Shown: in pieces, positions 28,072 to 36,813 of the stretch | Numbering within the stretch: position 1 is the stretch's first letter | Layout of the letters: every line of letters begins with the position of its first letter | Assembly: GCF_000237325.1 (NCBI RefSeq) | Contig: NC_017543.1 | Span: forward strand, 302,577-366,576 | From: Paenibacillus polymyxa M1 | GTDB lineage: Bacteria; Bacillota; Bacilli; Paenibacillales; Paenibacillaceae | DNA: 64,000 bases | Direction of reading: 5' to 3' | The notes under the pieces: generated by a model | Seen by the model: the letters and a program-made list of their open reading frames with translations, nothing else | Told to the model about the DNA's origin: nothing | Databases searched by the model: none | Made by a program: the position numbers and the translations under genes

Positions 28072-29454
28072 ATGAGTCATTCGTTTATAACAAAACTTCA
28101 GGAATATTTCCCAAATGCTCATGACTGGATGAATGAACCAGTTAAGTCTGAGGTTCTTGCGATGTTGGAAGCAGAGATCGGATATTCTTTGCCCGCTTCC
28201 TTTAAGCAATTCTACTCTGTACATAATGGTGAGAAAGGAACAGTAGGTATATTCCTCGGGTTACAGTGCTTATCGATTGAGGAAATGTTACGGCACTGGA
28301 GAGACAATCAGCAGTATGTTGAGCATGTAAGCAACGGCGTAATTTCTTTTGAAAAGGACACGATCAAGGAACAGTCTTATCATGCAAACTGGCTTCCAAT
28401 CGCTTTTGACCACGGGGGCAATTATATCGGTATCGATTTTGCTCCAGATAAACTGGGTACATTAGGACAAATCATCAACTTTGGTCGAGATGAAGAGGAA
28501 CTTTTTGTGATCAGTCGTAGTTTTGACGTTTTTTTAGACTTTGTCCTTATGCAATTTGAGAACGGGAATTGTACGGTTGAACCTGACGAAGAAGGGGATT
28601 TCTATATTGCATGGAGGAAGGAAGGACATTTCTTTAATGACCTTAAAGAAGTTATTCCTTTGATAACTTCTATAGAAGGTACGAAAGAGGAGTTTAATTT
28701 GTACTGGAACACCTTGACTGAAGAATGGAAGTCAGCTATTACTGAAAATGTGGGCAGACAACCCGACTCCTTCACTGATCTGGCCAAGATTAAATCATTA
28801 AATTTACTGAAATCGAATATAACAGATCTTTTCCCTCTAACTGGTTTTCGCCATCTAAGAAAGCTAGTAGCAAGTGGATTAAATATAACGGATTTCACTC
28901 CTCTTTCCCAATTGACGGAATTAACGGAGCTTTTTTTAGCCAAAACGCCGTTTTCAGATTTATCCACTTTATTACCCATACAGAATCTAAAACGTCTTTT
29001 TATCGGAAAGACAAATGTACAAGATATTCACTTGCTACCGCACCTTGCTAATTTACAGGAGGTATCGCTGGCAAACCTAAAGATTGCAGACTTAGGTCCG
29101 TTGGTTGACTGTAAAAAGATAAAGATATTGGATTTATCTCACATTCGATCTGAGAATCTTGATCCTATCGGCCGTCTCTCACAATTGGTAGAACTGGATC
29201 TCTTATATGTGCCATTGAATGATTTACAATTTCTGAAGACTCTCATAAATCTTAAAGATCTACGGATAAGCAAAAGTGGCGATAGTGACTACAAAGTGTT
29301 TTGTGATTTAACTTCGATTGAATTTATAACAGCGGAGTTTGAAGTATTTCTACTAACAAAGGACATATTACAAAGAAAAATAAGCTATAGCATCAGTGGA
29401 GAAATGAGTGAAGAAGAGAGGCTCATTTATCACAATTATGTGATGCAAGGCTGA
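28072..29454 (+). CDS. SUKH (SMI1/KNR4) protein with C-terminal leucine-rich repeats
   Basis: 460 residues; site AAGGAGGAA. Residues about 1-165 form a SUKH domain: LEAEIGYSLPASFKQFYSVH, LPIAFDHGGNYIGIDFAPD and a C-terminal helix SFDVFLDFVLMQFENGN. Residues about 230-400 form leucine-rich repeats (LTGFRHLRKLVASGLNITDF, LTELTELFLAKTPFSDL, LVELDLLYVPLNDLQFLKTL). SUKH proteins commonly neutralise secreted nuclease toxins; the LRR could add partner binding. It follows the NucA/NucB gene by 77 bp on the same strand, so co-function is plausible but unproven. Confidence 0.85.
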   Translation: MSHSFITKLQEYFPNAHDWMNEPVKSEVLAMLEAEIGYSLPASFKQFYSVHNGEKGTVGIFLGLQCLSIEEMLRHWRDNQQYVEHVSNGVISFEKDTIKEQSYHANWLPIAFDHGGNYIGIDFAPDKLGTLGQIINFGRDEEELFVISRSFDVFLDFVLMQFENGNCTVEPDEEGDFYIAWRKEGHFFNDLKEVIPLITSIEGTKEEFNLYWNTLTEEWKSAITENVGRQPDSFTDLAKIKSLNLLKSNITDLFPLTGFRHLRKLVASGLNITDFTPLSQLTELTELFLAKTPFSDLSTLLPIQNLKRLFIGKTNVQDIHLLPHLANLQEVSLANLKIADLGPLVDCKKIKILDLSHIRSENLDPIGRLSQLVELDLLYVPLNDLQFLKTLINLKDLRISKSGDSDYKVFCDLTSIEFITAEFEVFLLTKDILQRKISYSISGEMSEEERLIYHNYVMQG

Positions 29455-29669
29455 ATGGGTAAGGGTAGTGATGATTCTTCACATTATGAAGTAGTGTTAA
29501 TGTATTTTTATGTAGTCTATTTTAAAAAGGGTTTAGTATTACAGATTACCGGAAGTTTGGGGACTGGGAAAAGAAGATAGCCTCAACCTGGTTTGAAACT
29601 AATATAGAAAAGCGACTGTTGCCCAAGTGGCCGAAAGATATTCAGAATTTACTTGAAGAGGGTGGAAGG

Positions 29670-29951
29670 ATGGATACTAAAAGAATTTTAACTTTCGAAG
29701 AATTTCAAGAAATCGAAAAGCTTGTCAATAAGGCCATTTACGCTCTTAATAAAGAAGCTGCTGACCCATTCATTAAACGGCTAGAATTTATGAGAGTAAC
29801 ATTAAACATAGGAGCTCCACAAAGTAATATTGTTGGTGAACTTGTCGCATATACAAAAGCAGCCTCGGGGCAAGTAAAGGACAAAGAGCATTGGATTCGT
29901 GCAGTCAATCAAAGTCTCTATAAGCTGAAAAGTAGCACCCTGTTGGATTAA
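29670..29951 (+). CDS. hypothetical protein (93 aa)
   Basis: ATG 29670 follows GGGTGGAAGG. Helical and charged (LTFEEFQEIEKLVNKAIYAL, ASGQVKDKEHWIRAVNQSL). The frame stays open upstream to 29619 but without a site. A terminator overlaps its end. It lies just upstream of the quorum-sensing receptor gene, in the same direction. Family unknown. Confidence 0.55.
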   Translation: MDTKRILTFEEFQEIEKLVNKAIYALNKEAADPFIKRLEFMRVTLNIGAPQSNIVGELVAYTKAASGQVKDKEHWIRAVNQSLYKLKSSTLLD

Positions 29952-29971
29952 GTCTAGCAGGGTATTTTTTT
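29937..29971 (+). terminator. Rho-independent terminator
   Basis: An ACCCTGTTGGA/TCTAGCAGGGT stem followed by T7, overlapping the last codons of the 93-residue gene. Confidence 0.75.
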
Positions 29972-30049
29972 ATTACAAGAATTGATACTATGACAAACGC
30001 TGATTCTTCACATGTTTCGCAAAAAAAGTTATTGACAACTAGTTTATTA

Positions 30050-30077
30050 TTGGACAAAAATAGTAATTGATTATAAA
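30050..30077 (+). promoter_or_regulatory. likely promoter of the receptor/peptide cassette
   Basis: TTGGAC (30050-30055), 16 bp, TATAAA (30072-30077). A TTGGACAAA string also lies upstream of the second receptor gene near 33670. Confidence 0.4.
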
Positions 30078-30111
30078 ATACTGGAATATTTATGCGAAGG
30101 GTGGCTATGGC

Positions 30112-31524
30112 ATGGAACATACACCTACGATTCGAGCAGAATTAGATAGATACTTACAACAAAAAGGGTTGAGCTTAGCGCAATTCGGACAACTTTCAGG
30201 CATGAATAGGGGAATAATAAGTGCTATTGTGTCAGGGAATAAGTCTATGTCAGTTAACCAACTTGACCGAATCACTGAGGCTATGGGTTTGCCAGAAGGG
30301 GAGTTTTACGATCTATTTATAGAAAACTTCATCATCGACCACCCCCCGAATATGAGGCGAATCGAGCCGTTTTTGTTTCGGTGTGCGGAGTTGGATAGGT
30401 TGGATGCGATCCGTCGAGTGGTGGGAGCCATCATGGACAATCTACTGTATTCACCCAAGCTATTCGAAGTTGCAGAAGGATTGTTGGCGAAGGGACGACA
30501 TGAGGCTGCATTGCTGCTCTATGAGGGGGTAGCTGAAGCAGAGAGATATCAACATTCTGAACGCTTGGCAGTCTGTCAATATCGTAAATTCACGATTCAA
30601 ATCGGAGATGATCAAAGCGAGAATCTCAAGGCTGCTACACTATTTGAACCCTTCGTGGAACGCCTAGATGAAATAGACCAGCTTGACGCGTTGAAGGATT
30701 TAGCTAACGTGTATAGGTCTCTGCGGAAATGGGATAAGGTAAACGAAATGGCAAGACAGATGAGAGCTAAAGCGGAAATCCAGTATAGTTTAAAACACCA
30801 AGAAAAACGTGTGTCACGAGATATTGAAAAGAGAACAAGAGGTCCGCTATTTGGATATATTGCTTATGCTGACTTATTGTGTGCAGGTGTCTACGAAGCA
30901 CAAGGCGATTACCACCAAGCTCTACAATATACATACGCCTATGCTAATTTAGATTGGGTTAAAGAGACAGACAAAGATACTCAGCACTGGATTGGCTTGT
31001 TTAAGCACTGGGCAAAAGCTAATATTATTGTCAATAAGCTTTTATCCGGAGACATAATGGTGCTGCAAGAATATATTGAATACATCGATACAGCGGGGGA
31101 TACAACTCAAGAAGATAAGGTCATCCAACTGCTGAATATTATGATAGCGGCTAACCGATATGACATTGATGTTAATCACATAATTAAACGCTTTGAAGCA
31201 GACATTGTAACATTATCGCAACACTCACCAAGTGATATGTATACTCAACAAGTGGTGCCAGATTATTTTGCATGGTGTGGTTACGAGTTGGCTCATTATT
31301 ATTTACATAGAAATTCTTACGATGATGGCTTTAAACATTTGATGTATTCAATGGTAAGTTATCATACACTAAATAATGAGACTTATTTCATAAATTGTAT
31401 GGGGCTATTTTTACATTTTCGAGAACATGCTACTCCTGAAACCAAAGCAAATTTTTTAAATCTTTTTGAAAAGGTGTGGATGAACAATGTTAAAAAAAAT
31501 GGCACTGTTGATCGTCGCAGCTAG
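30112..31524 (+). CDS. RRNPP-type quorum-sensing receptor (XRE HTH plus TPR)
   Basis: 470 residues; ATG 30112 after AAGGGTGG. Residues about 8-62 form an XRE helix-turn-helix (LDRYLQQKGLSLAQFGQLSG, MNRGIISAIVSGNKSMSVNQ). The rest is helical repeats of the TPR type (LLAKGRHEAALLLYEGVAEA, GVYEAQGDYHQALQYTYAYA), as in Rap, PlcR, NprR and AimR receptors that bind short re-imported peptides. A secreted pro-peptide gene overlaps its 3' end by 38 bp, the classic receptor-signal layout. It likely acts in the cytoplasm as a DNA-binding regulator switched by the peptide. Related multi-copy cassettes are reported from Paenibacillus polymyxa. Confidence 0.85.
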   Translation: MEHTPTIRAELDRYLQQKGLSLAQFGQLSGMNRGIISAIVSGNKSMSVNQLDRITEAMGLPEGEFYDLFIENFIIDHPPNMRRIEPFLFRCAELDRLDAIRRVVGAIMDNLLYSPKLFEVAEGLLAKGRHEAALLLYEGVAEAERYQHSERLAVCQYRKFTIQIGDDQSENLKAATLFEPFVERLDEIDQLDALKDLANVYRSLRKWDKVNEMARQMRAKAEIQYSLKHQEKRVSRDIEKRTRGPLFGYIAYADLLCAGVYEAQGDYHQALQYTYAYANLDWVKETDKDTQHWIGLFKHWAKANIIVNKLLSGDIMVLQEYIEYIDTAGDTTQEDKVIQLLNIMIAANRYDIDVNHIIKRFEADIVTLSQHSPSDMYTQQVVPDYFAWCGYELAHYYLHRNSYDDGFKHLMYSMVSYHTLNNETYFINCMGLFLHFREHATPETKANFLNLFEKVWMNNVKKNGTVDRRS

Positions 31525-31597
31525 CTTTTTGTTAATTGTTAATGTACCTATTCACTCGCATGGTATAGAGCCTCAAGTACAACATGGAGGATTTTAA
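31487..31597 (+). CDS. secreted signal pro-peptide (GGF type)
   Basis: 36 residues, starting inside the receptor gene after AAGGTGTGGATG. MLKKMALLIVAASFLLIVNV is a signal sequence; the remaining tail (PIHSHGIEPQVQHGGF) should be released and its C-terminal part (such as QHGGF or a few residues more) would be the mature signal. Pro-peptides at 35290 and 40624 share the KK/NKM start and the GGF end. Export by Sec, extracellular trimming and re-import by Opp are typical for the class; the mature form is inferred. Confidence 0.8.
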   Translation: MLKKMALLIVAASFLLIVNVPIHSHGIEPQVQHGGF

Positions 31598-31627
31598 ACG
31601 CCCCTGACCTTAATTGAATTAACCCTA

Positions 31628-32270
31628 AAAAGTTAGACACAGACAGACTTAGGCTGCTACAGAGGACTGAATGCGGTATTCTACCGGCGACAGTCCTCTG
31701 AGCTTTTGTTTGGGTCTTCGATAGTTGTAGTAGTGAATATATTGATGTAGTTCTTGAATGATATGTTCAATGGATTGGAATTCTTGAATATACAGCAGTT
31801 CCGTCTTTAAGATTCCAAAGAATTCTCTACCACGGAGTTATCCAGGCAGTTTCCTCGGCGTGACATACTTTGTGTGACTCCTTTCTCAGAGAGCATAGAG
31901 AGAGTCGGTCTTCTGAAAAATGGTATAGCTGATGATTTCACGGTTATATAGATCCATAATTGGAAACAGATATATCTTTTGTCTATACAAGTGGAATCCG
32001 TCACATCAGTAACCCATTTCTCATTAGGCACCATCGCATTAAAATCTCTCTTCAAGACATTTGGAGCTATTTTTCCTTCGGCTCCTTTGTATGCACGGAA
32101 TTTCTTCCTAAGAACCATACAATGAAGCCCTAACTCCTTCATTAAGCGCTGAACTGTCTTATGATTGATTGGAGTCATTTTGCGAATTTCCCTGATCATG
32201 GCTCGGTATCCCTTCTTGACACTTTAATTCATCATTAAAATACGCTGCATTTCTGTTTTCACTCCGGCGT
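31628..32270 (-). mobile_element. IS3-family (IS150-like) element, decayed
   Basis: The minus strand encodes most of an IS3 OrfB: MTPINHKTVQRLMKELGLHC, WVTDVTDS with the first DDE Asp, RGNCLDNSVVE with the last Asp/Glu spacing, then after a frameshift FFGILKTELLYIQEFQSIEH...YYNYRRPKQKLRGLSPVEYR ending at 31649. The middle around the second Asp is garbled and OrfA is missing. AAAAAGTTAGACAC at about 31628 looks like the surviving terminal repeat. It is inactive and inserted just downstream of the first quorum-sensing cassette. Confidence 0.85.
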
Positions 32271-32304
32271 ACTTATCAGGCTTGTTCCACTTTTTCCCTC
32301 GAAC

Positions 32305-32663
32305 ATATCGCTGAAATGATGGGAATCAGTACGGTGACACTGAGCAATTACTTAACGACATTAGATGAGTACGGATTTGCTATGCGATTTTGGTCGCAGA
32401 GCAAACGTAAAACAGGGATGAACGACAGCACCCGGGTTAAAGCTGGGCCTGTATTCTTTCCTTAACAAGAAGCAGATCAGTGAGCTACCGGATTGGCTTC
32501 TGGATTGACGCAACCGTTTCGTGTAATAGCTATTTGAATTACACGAGGTCATCCTGCTAGAAGACAACGATCACACCGAGGAACTACAAAAGTTCATGAG
32601 TAGAGGATTCAGAAAAGAAATCAAGAAGACAGAGGTTACAGCGTCTTCACTAAACAGGATTTA
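32305..32663 (+). pseudogene. mosaic of decayed gene pieces
   Basis: Readable pieces include MMGISTVTLSNYLTTLDEYG (possibly an HTH), LSLNKKQISELPDWLLD and VILLEDNDHTEELQKFMSRG... in different frames. No intact gene. A hairpin CCACAATGCGATA/TTTCGTATTGTGG plus T-rich tail follows (about 32671-32706). Confidence 0.4.
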
Positions 32664-32970
32664 AACATTTAGCCACAATGCGATATAGTTTCGTATTGTG
32701 GCTTTTATTGTAACTCAAATATATTTTTTAAAATAGATCAGAACGATCACCTTTCAGTAACGGGTTGGTTATCAAAGCAGCGGAACCAGTTTTAACATGA
32801 CGCCCACTTAAGCGGATTCATCTAGTAAGCCGACCCAACCTCTGGTTACATTGCTTAATGGTCACCTAAGTAATGGCCAGAAGGTGAAAACCGCTAAAAA
32901 CAGTGCAACAATTTTCAGGGACATTATATAACAATTGGCAGCCTATAGTAATGTGAGGTTGCCGATTGTA
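32664..32970. other. intergenic region
   Basis: The terminator-like hairpin near 32671-32706 is the only feature I can support. The rest has short inverted segments (32750-32930) but no gene. Confidence 0.35.
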
Positions 32971-33300
32971 CTAAAACTTATTATCGTCAAATACTTCCTT
33001 CAGGATGTTTAGGGCTTTTCTATGCTCTTTCTCACTTTTATTTAAGAGGAATGCATGTAAAGCTAATATAGTCTCATTGTCCTGTTTTCCACCTAAGCTC
33101 ATTAATTCGAAAAATCCTATATTTAAGGCAGCAGCAATTTTAATAATGGTTTCTATAGTTACGTTTCCCTCTCCGCGTTCAACCCTGCCTATATATGAGA
33201 ACGATGAGCCAATTTCATCAGCGAGAGTTTGCTGTGTTAATCCCTTTTCTTTCCTTAGGGTTCTTATTATTGCACCAATTTGTTCGGAAATGGTTTGCAT
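32971..33300 (-). CDS. XRE-family repressor (SinR/C1-like)
   Basis: 109 residues; ATG 33300 after AAGAGGAG (a longer frame to 33372 has no site). Residues about 5-60 form a Cro/C1 helix-turn-helix: IGAIIRTLRKEKGLTQQTLA, DEIGSSFSYIGRVERGEGNV. A helical tail (LLNKSEKEHRKALNILKEVF) may dimerise. It is divergent from the second receptor cassette about 450 bp away and could control it, but no operator is evident. Confidence 0.85.
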   Translation of the reverse strand: MQTISEQIGAIIRTLRKEKGLTQQTLADEIGSSFSYIGRVERGEGNVTIETIIKIAAALNIGFFELMSLGGKQDNETILALHAFLLNKSEKEHRKALNILKEVFDDNKF

Positions 33301-33554
33301 ATAGTTATCTACTCCTCTTATTAAAAAGTGTAGACAAAAGACCAAATGAATTGGAGTCACTAAAAGATTCAAAATTTTTAATTATTGTCCCTAAAAGTTT
33401 TATGATGTATACTGTAAATATCTTCAAAAGAAATGATGTTTTACCCAATTTAGTTTTGTGATTTGATTTTCTCGAAAATGAACGTTGTAAAAAAGAGGTA
33501 GGCTTATTTTTGATGGTAGTACCTAAAAAGGCTCCATTATAATTCGGAGGTTTA

Positions 33555-33629
33555 ATGATGGAAAACCGTTTAAAAACAGAAGAAGAAATTTATTTGTTCT
33601 CTGAACACGTACATACCTTGGTATGGTAG
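33555..33629 (+). CDS. short ORF before the second receptor (24 aa)
   Basis: ATG-ATG after the strong site CGGAGG reads MMENRLKTEEEIYLFSEHVH and ends at TAG 33627. Composition is protein-like. It may be a leader peptide or the truncated N-terminus of a lost gene. Confidence 0.35.
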   Translation: MMENRLKTEEEIYLFSEHVHTLVW

Positions 33630-33752
33630 ACAGGTAAGATTTCACAATCTAGTAACAAACTATTCTAAATTTGGACAAACTAATTATTTGCGAAATTGAC
33701 CAATGTTCAAAAATGTTATAGCATGGTTAAAAATGTAATATGGAGGTTCTAT

Positions 33753-34634
33753 ATGTTAAATTCATCTGTTTTAGAATCAATAACTGACATAAACCTTTTG
33801 ACAGACATGTTACAAGCAGAATTTTCGCTAGATGATTGGGAAGCTATGGTGCATATTGCGGACAAGCTTTATACGTCGATTAGAGGATTGTACGAAGAAA
33901 ACCAACTTCGGCAAGCAAAGGGTCAACAGCAGATTGATACCAAAAAACTTAAACGAAGTATCGTCTTCTACTTTGGGTATGCAATGGTTATGAAAGGTAT
34001 TGCTTTACAGAAGATGGGCGATTACGCAGCAGCCAGAGATTGCATCGAAAAGTACACTGAATTGGGCTGGATATACGGATTGGACAAGGATGGACAAGCT
34101 GATGTGGCTCATTTCAGGAAGCTTGCACGAGCAAATACATACGTTCTTGACTTGTTGGAAGGAAAGATGGATACACTTCCTGAATATGTTCATTTTATAC
34201 ATCAAAGTGAAGAAGAAGAGTTGTTGCCGGGAATCATAACGATCTTGGAGGCAGCTATAAAATACGACTATAACGTTGATTGGGCATTAAAAGAGTTTCA
34301 ACCTACTCTGGATTCCTTAGACGGAAACTACGAAACAGATGCCAATATACGTTATTATATAGACCATCTCTATCTAATGGCTCTATATAACCTCAAAAAT
34401 GCAAATTATTCTTATGCACTAAATATATCCCTCAAGGCTTTAGGAATGTCTGATAAACTTAAAGATGATACAGGCTATAAAAAACTCAATGCACTATTTG
34501 TTTCTTTTAGTGTTCATGCAACTAAAGATCAACTGGAAGCATACAATGTATTGAACAATAAAATCTTGGGGAGGGTGCTCAAAGATGAAAAAGGCATTAT
34601 GTATGATGGCAGTAGCTTTGTTTCTGCTCGGTAG
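33753..34634 (+). CDS. TPR quorum-sensing receptor without HTH
   Basis: 293 residues, ATG 33753 after TGGAGG. Helical repeats (MVMKGIALQKMGDYAAARDC, YLMALYNLKNANYSYALNIS) match the C-terminal part of RRNPP receptors, but the N-terminal DNA-binding domain of the 30.1-kb receptor is absent. It could act by protein-protein contact like Rap proteins, or be a natural truncation. Its 3' end overlaps a pro-peptide gene by 50 bp. Likely it binds the peptide from 34585. Confidence 0.75.
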   Translation: MLNSSVLESITDINLLTDMLQAEFSLDDWEAMVHIADKLYTSIRGLYEENQLRQAKGQQQIDTKKLKRSIVFYFGYAMVMKGIALQKMGDYAAARDCIEKYTELGWIYGLDKDGQADVAHFRKLARANTYVLDLLEGKMDTLPEYVHFIHQSEEEELLPGIITILEAAIKYDYNVDWALKEFQPTLDSLDGNYETDANIRYYIDHLYLMALYNLKNANYSYALNISLKALGMSDKLKDDTGYKKLNALFVSFSVHATKDQLEAYNVLNNKILGRVLKDEKGIMYDGSSFVSAR

Positions 34635-34719
34635 CGTGAGCAACATAGGAGCGTTAGTCGCTCCGAACAATCATGGAGCGAATAGCTTTCAACCTAACAA
34701 TCATGGAGCGAATAGTTAA
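34585..34719 (+). CDS. secreted pro-peptide with duplicated signal motif
   Basis: 44 residues, overlapping the receptor 3' end. A signal sequence (MKKALCMMAVALFLLGSVS) is followed by APNNHGANSFQPNNHGANS: the octapeptide PNNHGANS occurs twice, encoded by near-identical 24-bp units. Two copies in one precursor suggest that NNHGANS, or a shorter form, is the mature signal. It differs from the GGF-type peptides nearby, so it should belong to a different specificity group. A terminator follows 15 bp later. Confidence 0.8.
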   Translation: MKKALCMMAVALFLLGSVSNIGALVAPNNHGANSFQPNNHGANS

Positions 34720-34734
34720 TTCCAATCATCTTGC

Positions 34735-34766
34735 AACCCCTTCCACAATGGAGGGGGTTTATATTT
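34735..34766 (+). terminator. Rho-independent terminator
   Basis: An AACCCCTTCC/GGAGGGGGTT stem with T-rich tail after the double-motif peptide gene. Confidence 0.75.
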
Positions 34767-35068
34767 GGAAAAATGGTACCTAAGAATTATTTTCCAGTAT
34801 TATTATATAATCACACAAATATTCTCATATATTGTGGTATAATGGTTAAGAGTACGCTAACGAACTATAACATTAACGGTGGCGAGTAGTAAACAAGTAT
34901 TTGATTCCGATGGGGCGGATGGATGTCAAAGACGACAAAGGGTATGTTAACTCAAGCGGTCTTGCGATACAAAGTCTTCACGACTTCATTCATGCATCCT
35001 AAATTAGCCACCCATAACTTTACGATATATGTCCAACAAATACGGATCACTTGAAGATTGGGTGTTTA

Positions 35069-35179
35069 ATGAATATGAAAAAGAAAATATTAAGCATAGT
35101 TGGAATTATAGTGGGTGTCCTTTTTGTCTTCTATTTACTGAATTTATGGGCGGCCAGTGGCTTACATGTACCTCAATAG
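35069..35179 (+). CDS. short membrane or exported peptide (36 aa)
   Basis: It starts MNMKKKILSIVGIIVGVLFV and has a hydrophobic segment to about residue 27, ending AASGLHVPQ. It looks like a signal peptide plus short tail or a one-pass peptide. The ribosome site is weak (GGGTG). It lies between two pro-peptide genes, so it may be another signal precursor. Confidence 0.4.
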   Translation: MNMKKKILSIVGIIVGVLFVFYLLNLWAASGLHVPQ

Positions 35180-35184
35180 TACCG

Positions 35185-35289
35185 AGTCGTTTTATAAACT
35201 ATATGGGGTTGTTTGTTCGTTTCAAGCCCATACAATTCCTGAAACTAAAGCTTAGTATTTCAATCTTATTTAAAGGGTATGGGAAAACA
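35185..35289 (+). pseudogene. remnant of a receptor C-terminus
   Basis: Broken frame resembling the end of the 30.1-kb receptor (YFINCMGLFLHFREHATPET): the remnant reads FYKLYGVVCSFQAHTIPETK with stops afterwards and ends VWENNVQKNG at the overlap with the next peptide gene. Only the last about 35 codons of this receptor are left. Confidence 0.55.
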
Positions 35290-35412
35290 ATGTTCAAAAA
35301 AATGGTGTTATTAATCATTGCGGCTAATTTTTTGTTGATTGTTACTGTGCCGGATCAAGCCTTTAACCATCACCATAATATTCAGCATAAAGTTACCATA
35401 GGAGGATTTTAA
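35290..35412 (+). CDS. orphan signal pro-peptide (GGF type)
   Basis: 40 residues: MFKKMVLLIIAANFLLIVTV signal sequence, then PDQAFNHHHNIQHKVTIGGF. It closely resembles the 31487 peptide in signal sequence and ends in the same GGF. The receptor that should precede it has decayed to a remnant, so this is an orphan signal that might still act on another receptor. A terminator follows directly. Confidence 0.7.
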   Translation: MFKKMVLLIIAANFLLIVTVPDQAFNHHHNIQHKVTIGGF

Positions 35413-35417
35413 AGCTA

Positions 35418-35456
35418 AAGCTCTGCTAACCTTATGGTTGGTAGGGCTTTCTTTTG
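35418..35456 (+). terminator. Rho-independent terminator
   Basis: AAGCTCTGCTAACC/GGTTGGTAGGGCTT hairpin with T-rich tail, 6 bp after the orphan peptide gene. Confidence 0.75.
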
Positions 35457-35504
35457 TGAGGAATTACCACACATATGGCAGAATAACTATCTGAGGTGAT
35501 TTGC

Positions 35505-35738
35505 ATGAACCATACATATAAAGTGTTAAAGTCGGATGTCGAACTATTTGCAGCTGCATTAAGCCAGGTAAAGGTGTATGTTGTTCAGTCGTTGGGCGAG
35601 GATTTTATATCGGTTATAGACTATGGTGGCACTATAGAAATGTTTTCGCCTAATTCGGTTAAGATTGCTGGAGCGTATTACATACGGAATCAATTTGAAT
35701 TTAGAATAGAGGTGAACGAGGACTCCGCTGGTATGTAA
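35505..35738 (+). CDS. hypothetical protein (77 aa)
   Basis: ATG 35505 after GAGGTGA. Small beta/alpha protein (HTYKVLKSDVELFAAALSQV, SIEMFSPNSVKIAGAYY-type strands). No motif recognised. It is followed by the first copy of a dispersed repeat (35757). Confidence 0.5.
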   Translation: MNHTYKVLKSDVELFAAALSQVKVYVVQSLGEDFISVIDYGGTIEMFSPNSVKIAGAYYIRNQFEFRIEVNEDSAGM

Positions 35739-35756
35739 CCCAGTAGGGTGTCCAAA

Positions 35757-35810
35757 GAAAATAAAGTATTAGACTGGCGGGTGCTTCATTACGCTAACGG
35801 GCAGATGAGT
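35757..35810 (+). repeat. dispersed repeat, copy 1
   Basis: AAAATAAAGTATTAGACTGG followed about 10 bp later by CATTACGCTAACGGGCAGA. Related copies are at 37549-37637 (with two partial tandem copies), 39281-39329 and, inverted and partial, 41541-41567. They look like ends or solo relics of a transposable element I cannot name. Confidence 0.6.
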
Positions 35811-35928
35811 TCCGTTGAAAAAAGGATTTATCTAAGTTGTATATAATGTAAGATAGAGTAAATTAACTTCTTGAGCAATTGCACTCCTTTTACGATTAAC
35901 AACACAATTAACAAGGAGGAATCAAGAA

Positions 35929-36348
35929 ATGGTTAATGGGAAATCTAAGATAATTGGCTTTATTGGTTTAGTGCTAATTGTAACAATAGTTTTTGTTTGT
36001 TCTTATCAGATTTATCTCAATGTAGGAATTGTCCATAATTATTTTTCGCCAAAATTAACATCTGTTATTGATGCTGAAGACACCACAGACGAATGGAACC
36101 CTATAATATTTGATGGTAATGACTCAATTAATTACGATACTATTTTCTGGGACAAGACCATTATTAATGATGCAAATAGTGACCGAAACGTGTTATTGAG
36201 AGTTAAAGATGCAAAAGGGGATATTGTTATTGAGGAATTCCAAGTATCTCCTGGGACTAGCAAGCATTTAGATGGCCTAATTAAAGATACAAAGTACTTC
36301 TTTGAAATTAAAGCTGAAGAAGGACAATTCATTCTTAATGCAACATAA
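35929..36348 (+). CDS. membrane-anchored extracytoplasmic protein (139 aa)
   Basis: Site AAGGAGGA before the ATG. One N-terminal membrane helix (IIGFIGLVLIVTIVFVCSYQ, residues 7-29) is followed by a beta-rich domain outside the cell (VLLRVKDAKGDIVIEEFQVS, GTSKHLDGLIKDTKYFFEIK), similar in style to the small secreted sandwich proteins at 7.1 and 36.8 kb, though not clearly homologous. Function unknown. Confidence 0.6.
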   Translation: MVNGKSKIIGFIGLVLIVTIVFVCSYQIYLNVGIVHNYFSPKLTSVIDAEDTTDEWNPIIFDGNDSINYDTIFWDKTIINDANSDRNVLLRVKDAKGDIVIEEFQVSPGTSKHLDGLIKDTKYFFEIKAEEGQFILNAT

Positions 36349-36813
36349 TAAGAACGTAATTGAAATTCGAATATTTTCTCGTCCAGGGTTGCCGCTTTTT
36401 ATATAGTTGGGGCTACGGTTATTCGATCATATAGCTTAGTAAAGAGGTTAAAGGTTGGTTCCAACAGTAAGTGTTGTTAAATTATTAGGAAAGCATTATT
36501 TAGCGTAGGTAGACTAAATAATTTCTATTGATACGTATGGTATATTTTTTGGCTTAGACGACTATAATTATATAAGATCGTCTGGTATAAAACTGTTTAA
36601 CAAATAGGTCACCCTGGGCTCAGAGTGATCTATTTGTGCGTTTCAAAAAGTTTAAAAGTGGTATTCTGACCATCAAAAATCGCATTTATTATCCTTAACG
36701 TTTCTGTCTAGAAAGTTAGGCAGTTGAATATAGAGTAGATATGAAAAGGGTCACCAGATTGTATTCACTAGGCCCTAATGGGTAGACCATATCAAGAATA
36801 GGAGTGGAAAACC
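36349..36813. other. intergenic region with a perfect-looking hairpin
   Basis: ACAAATAGGTCAC (36600-36612) pairs with GTGATCTATTTGT (36625-36637), 12 of 13, but without a strong T run. No gene is seen. A plausible ribosome site (GGAGTGG) lies just before the 36814 gene. Confidence 0.4.
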
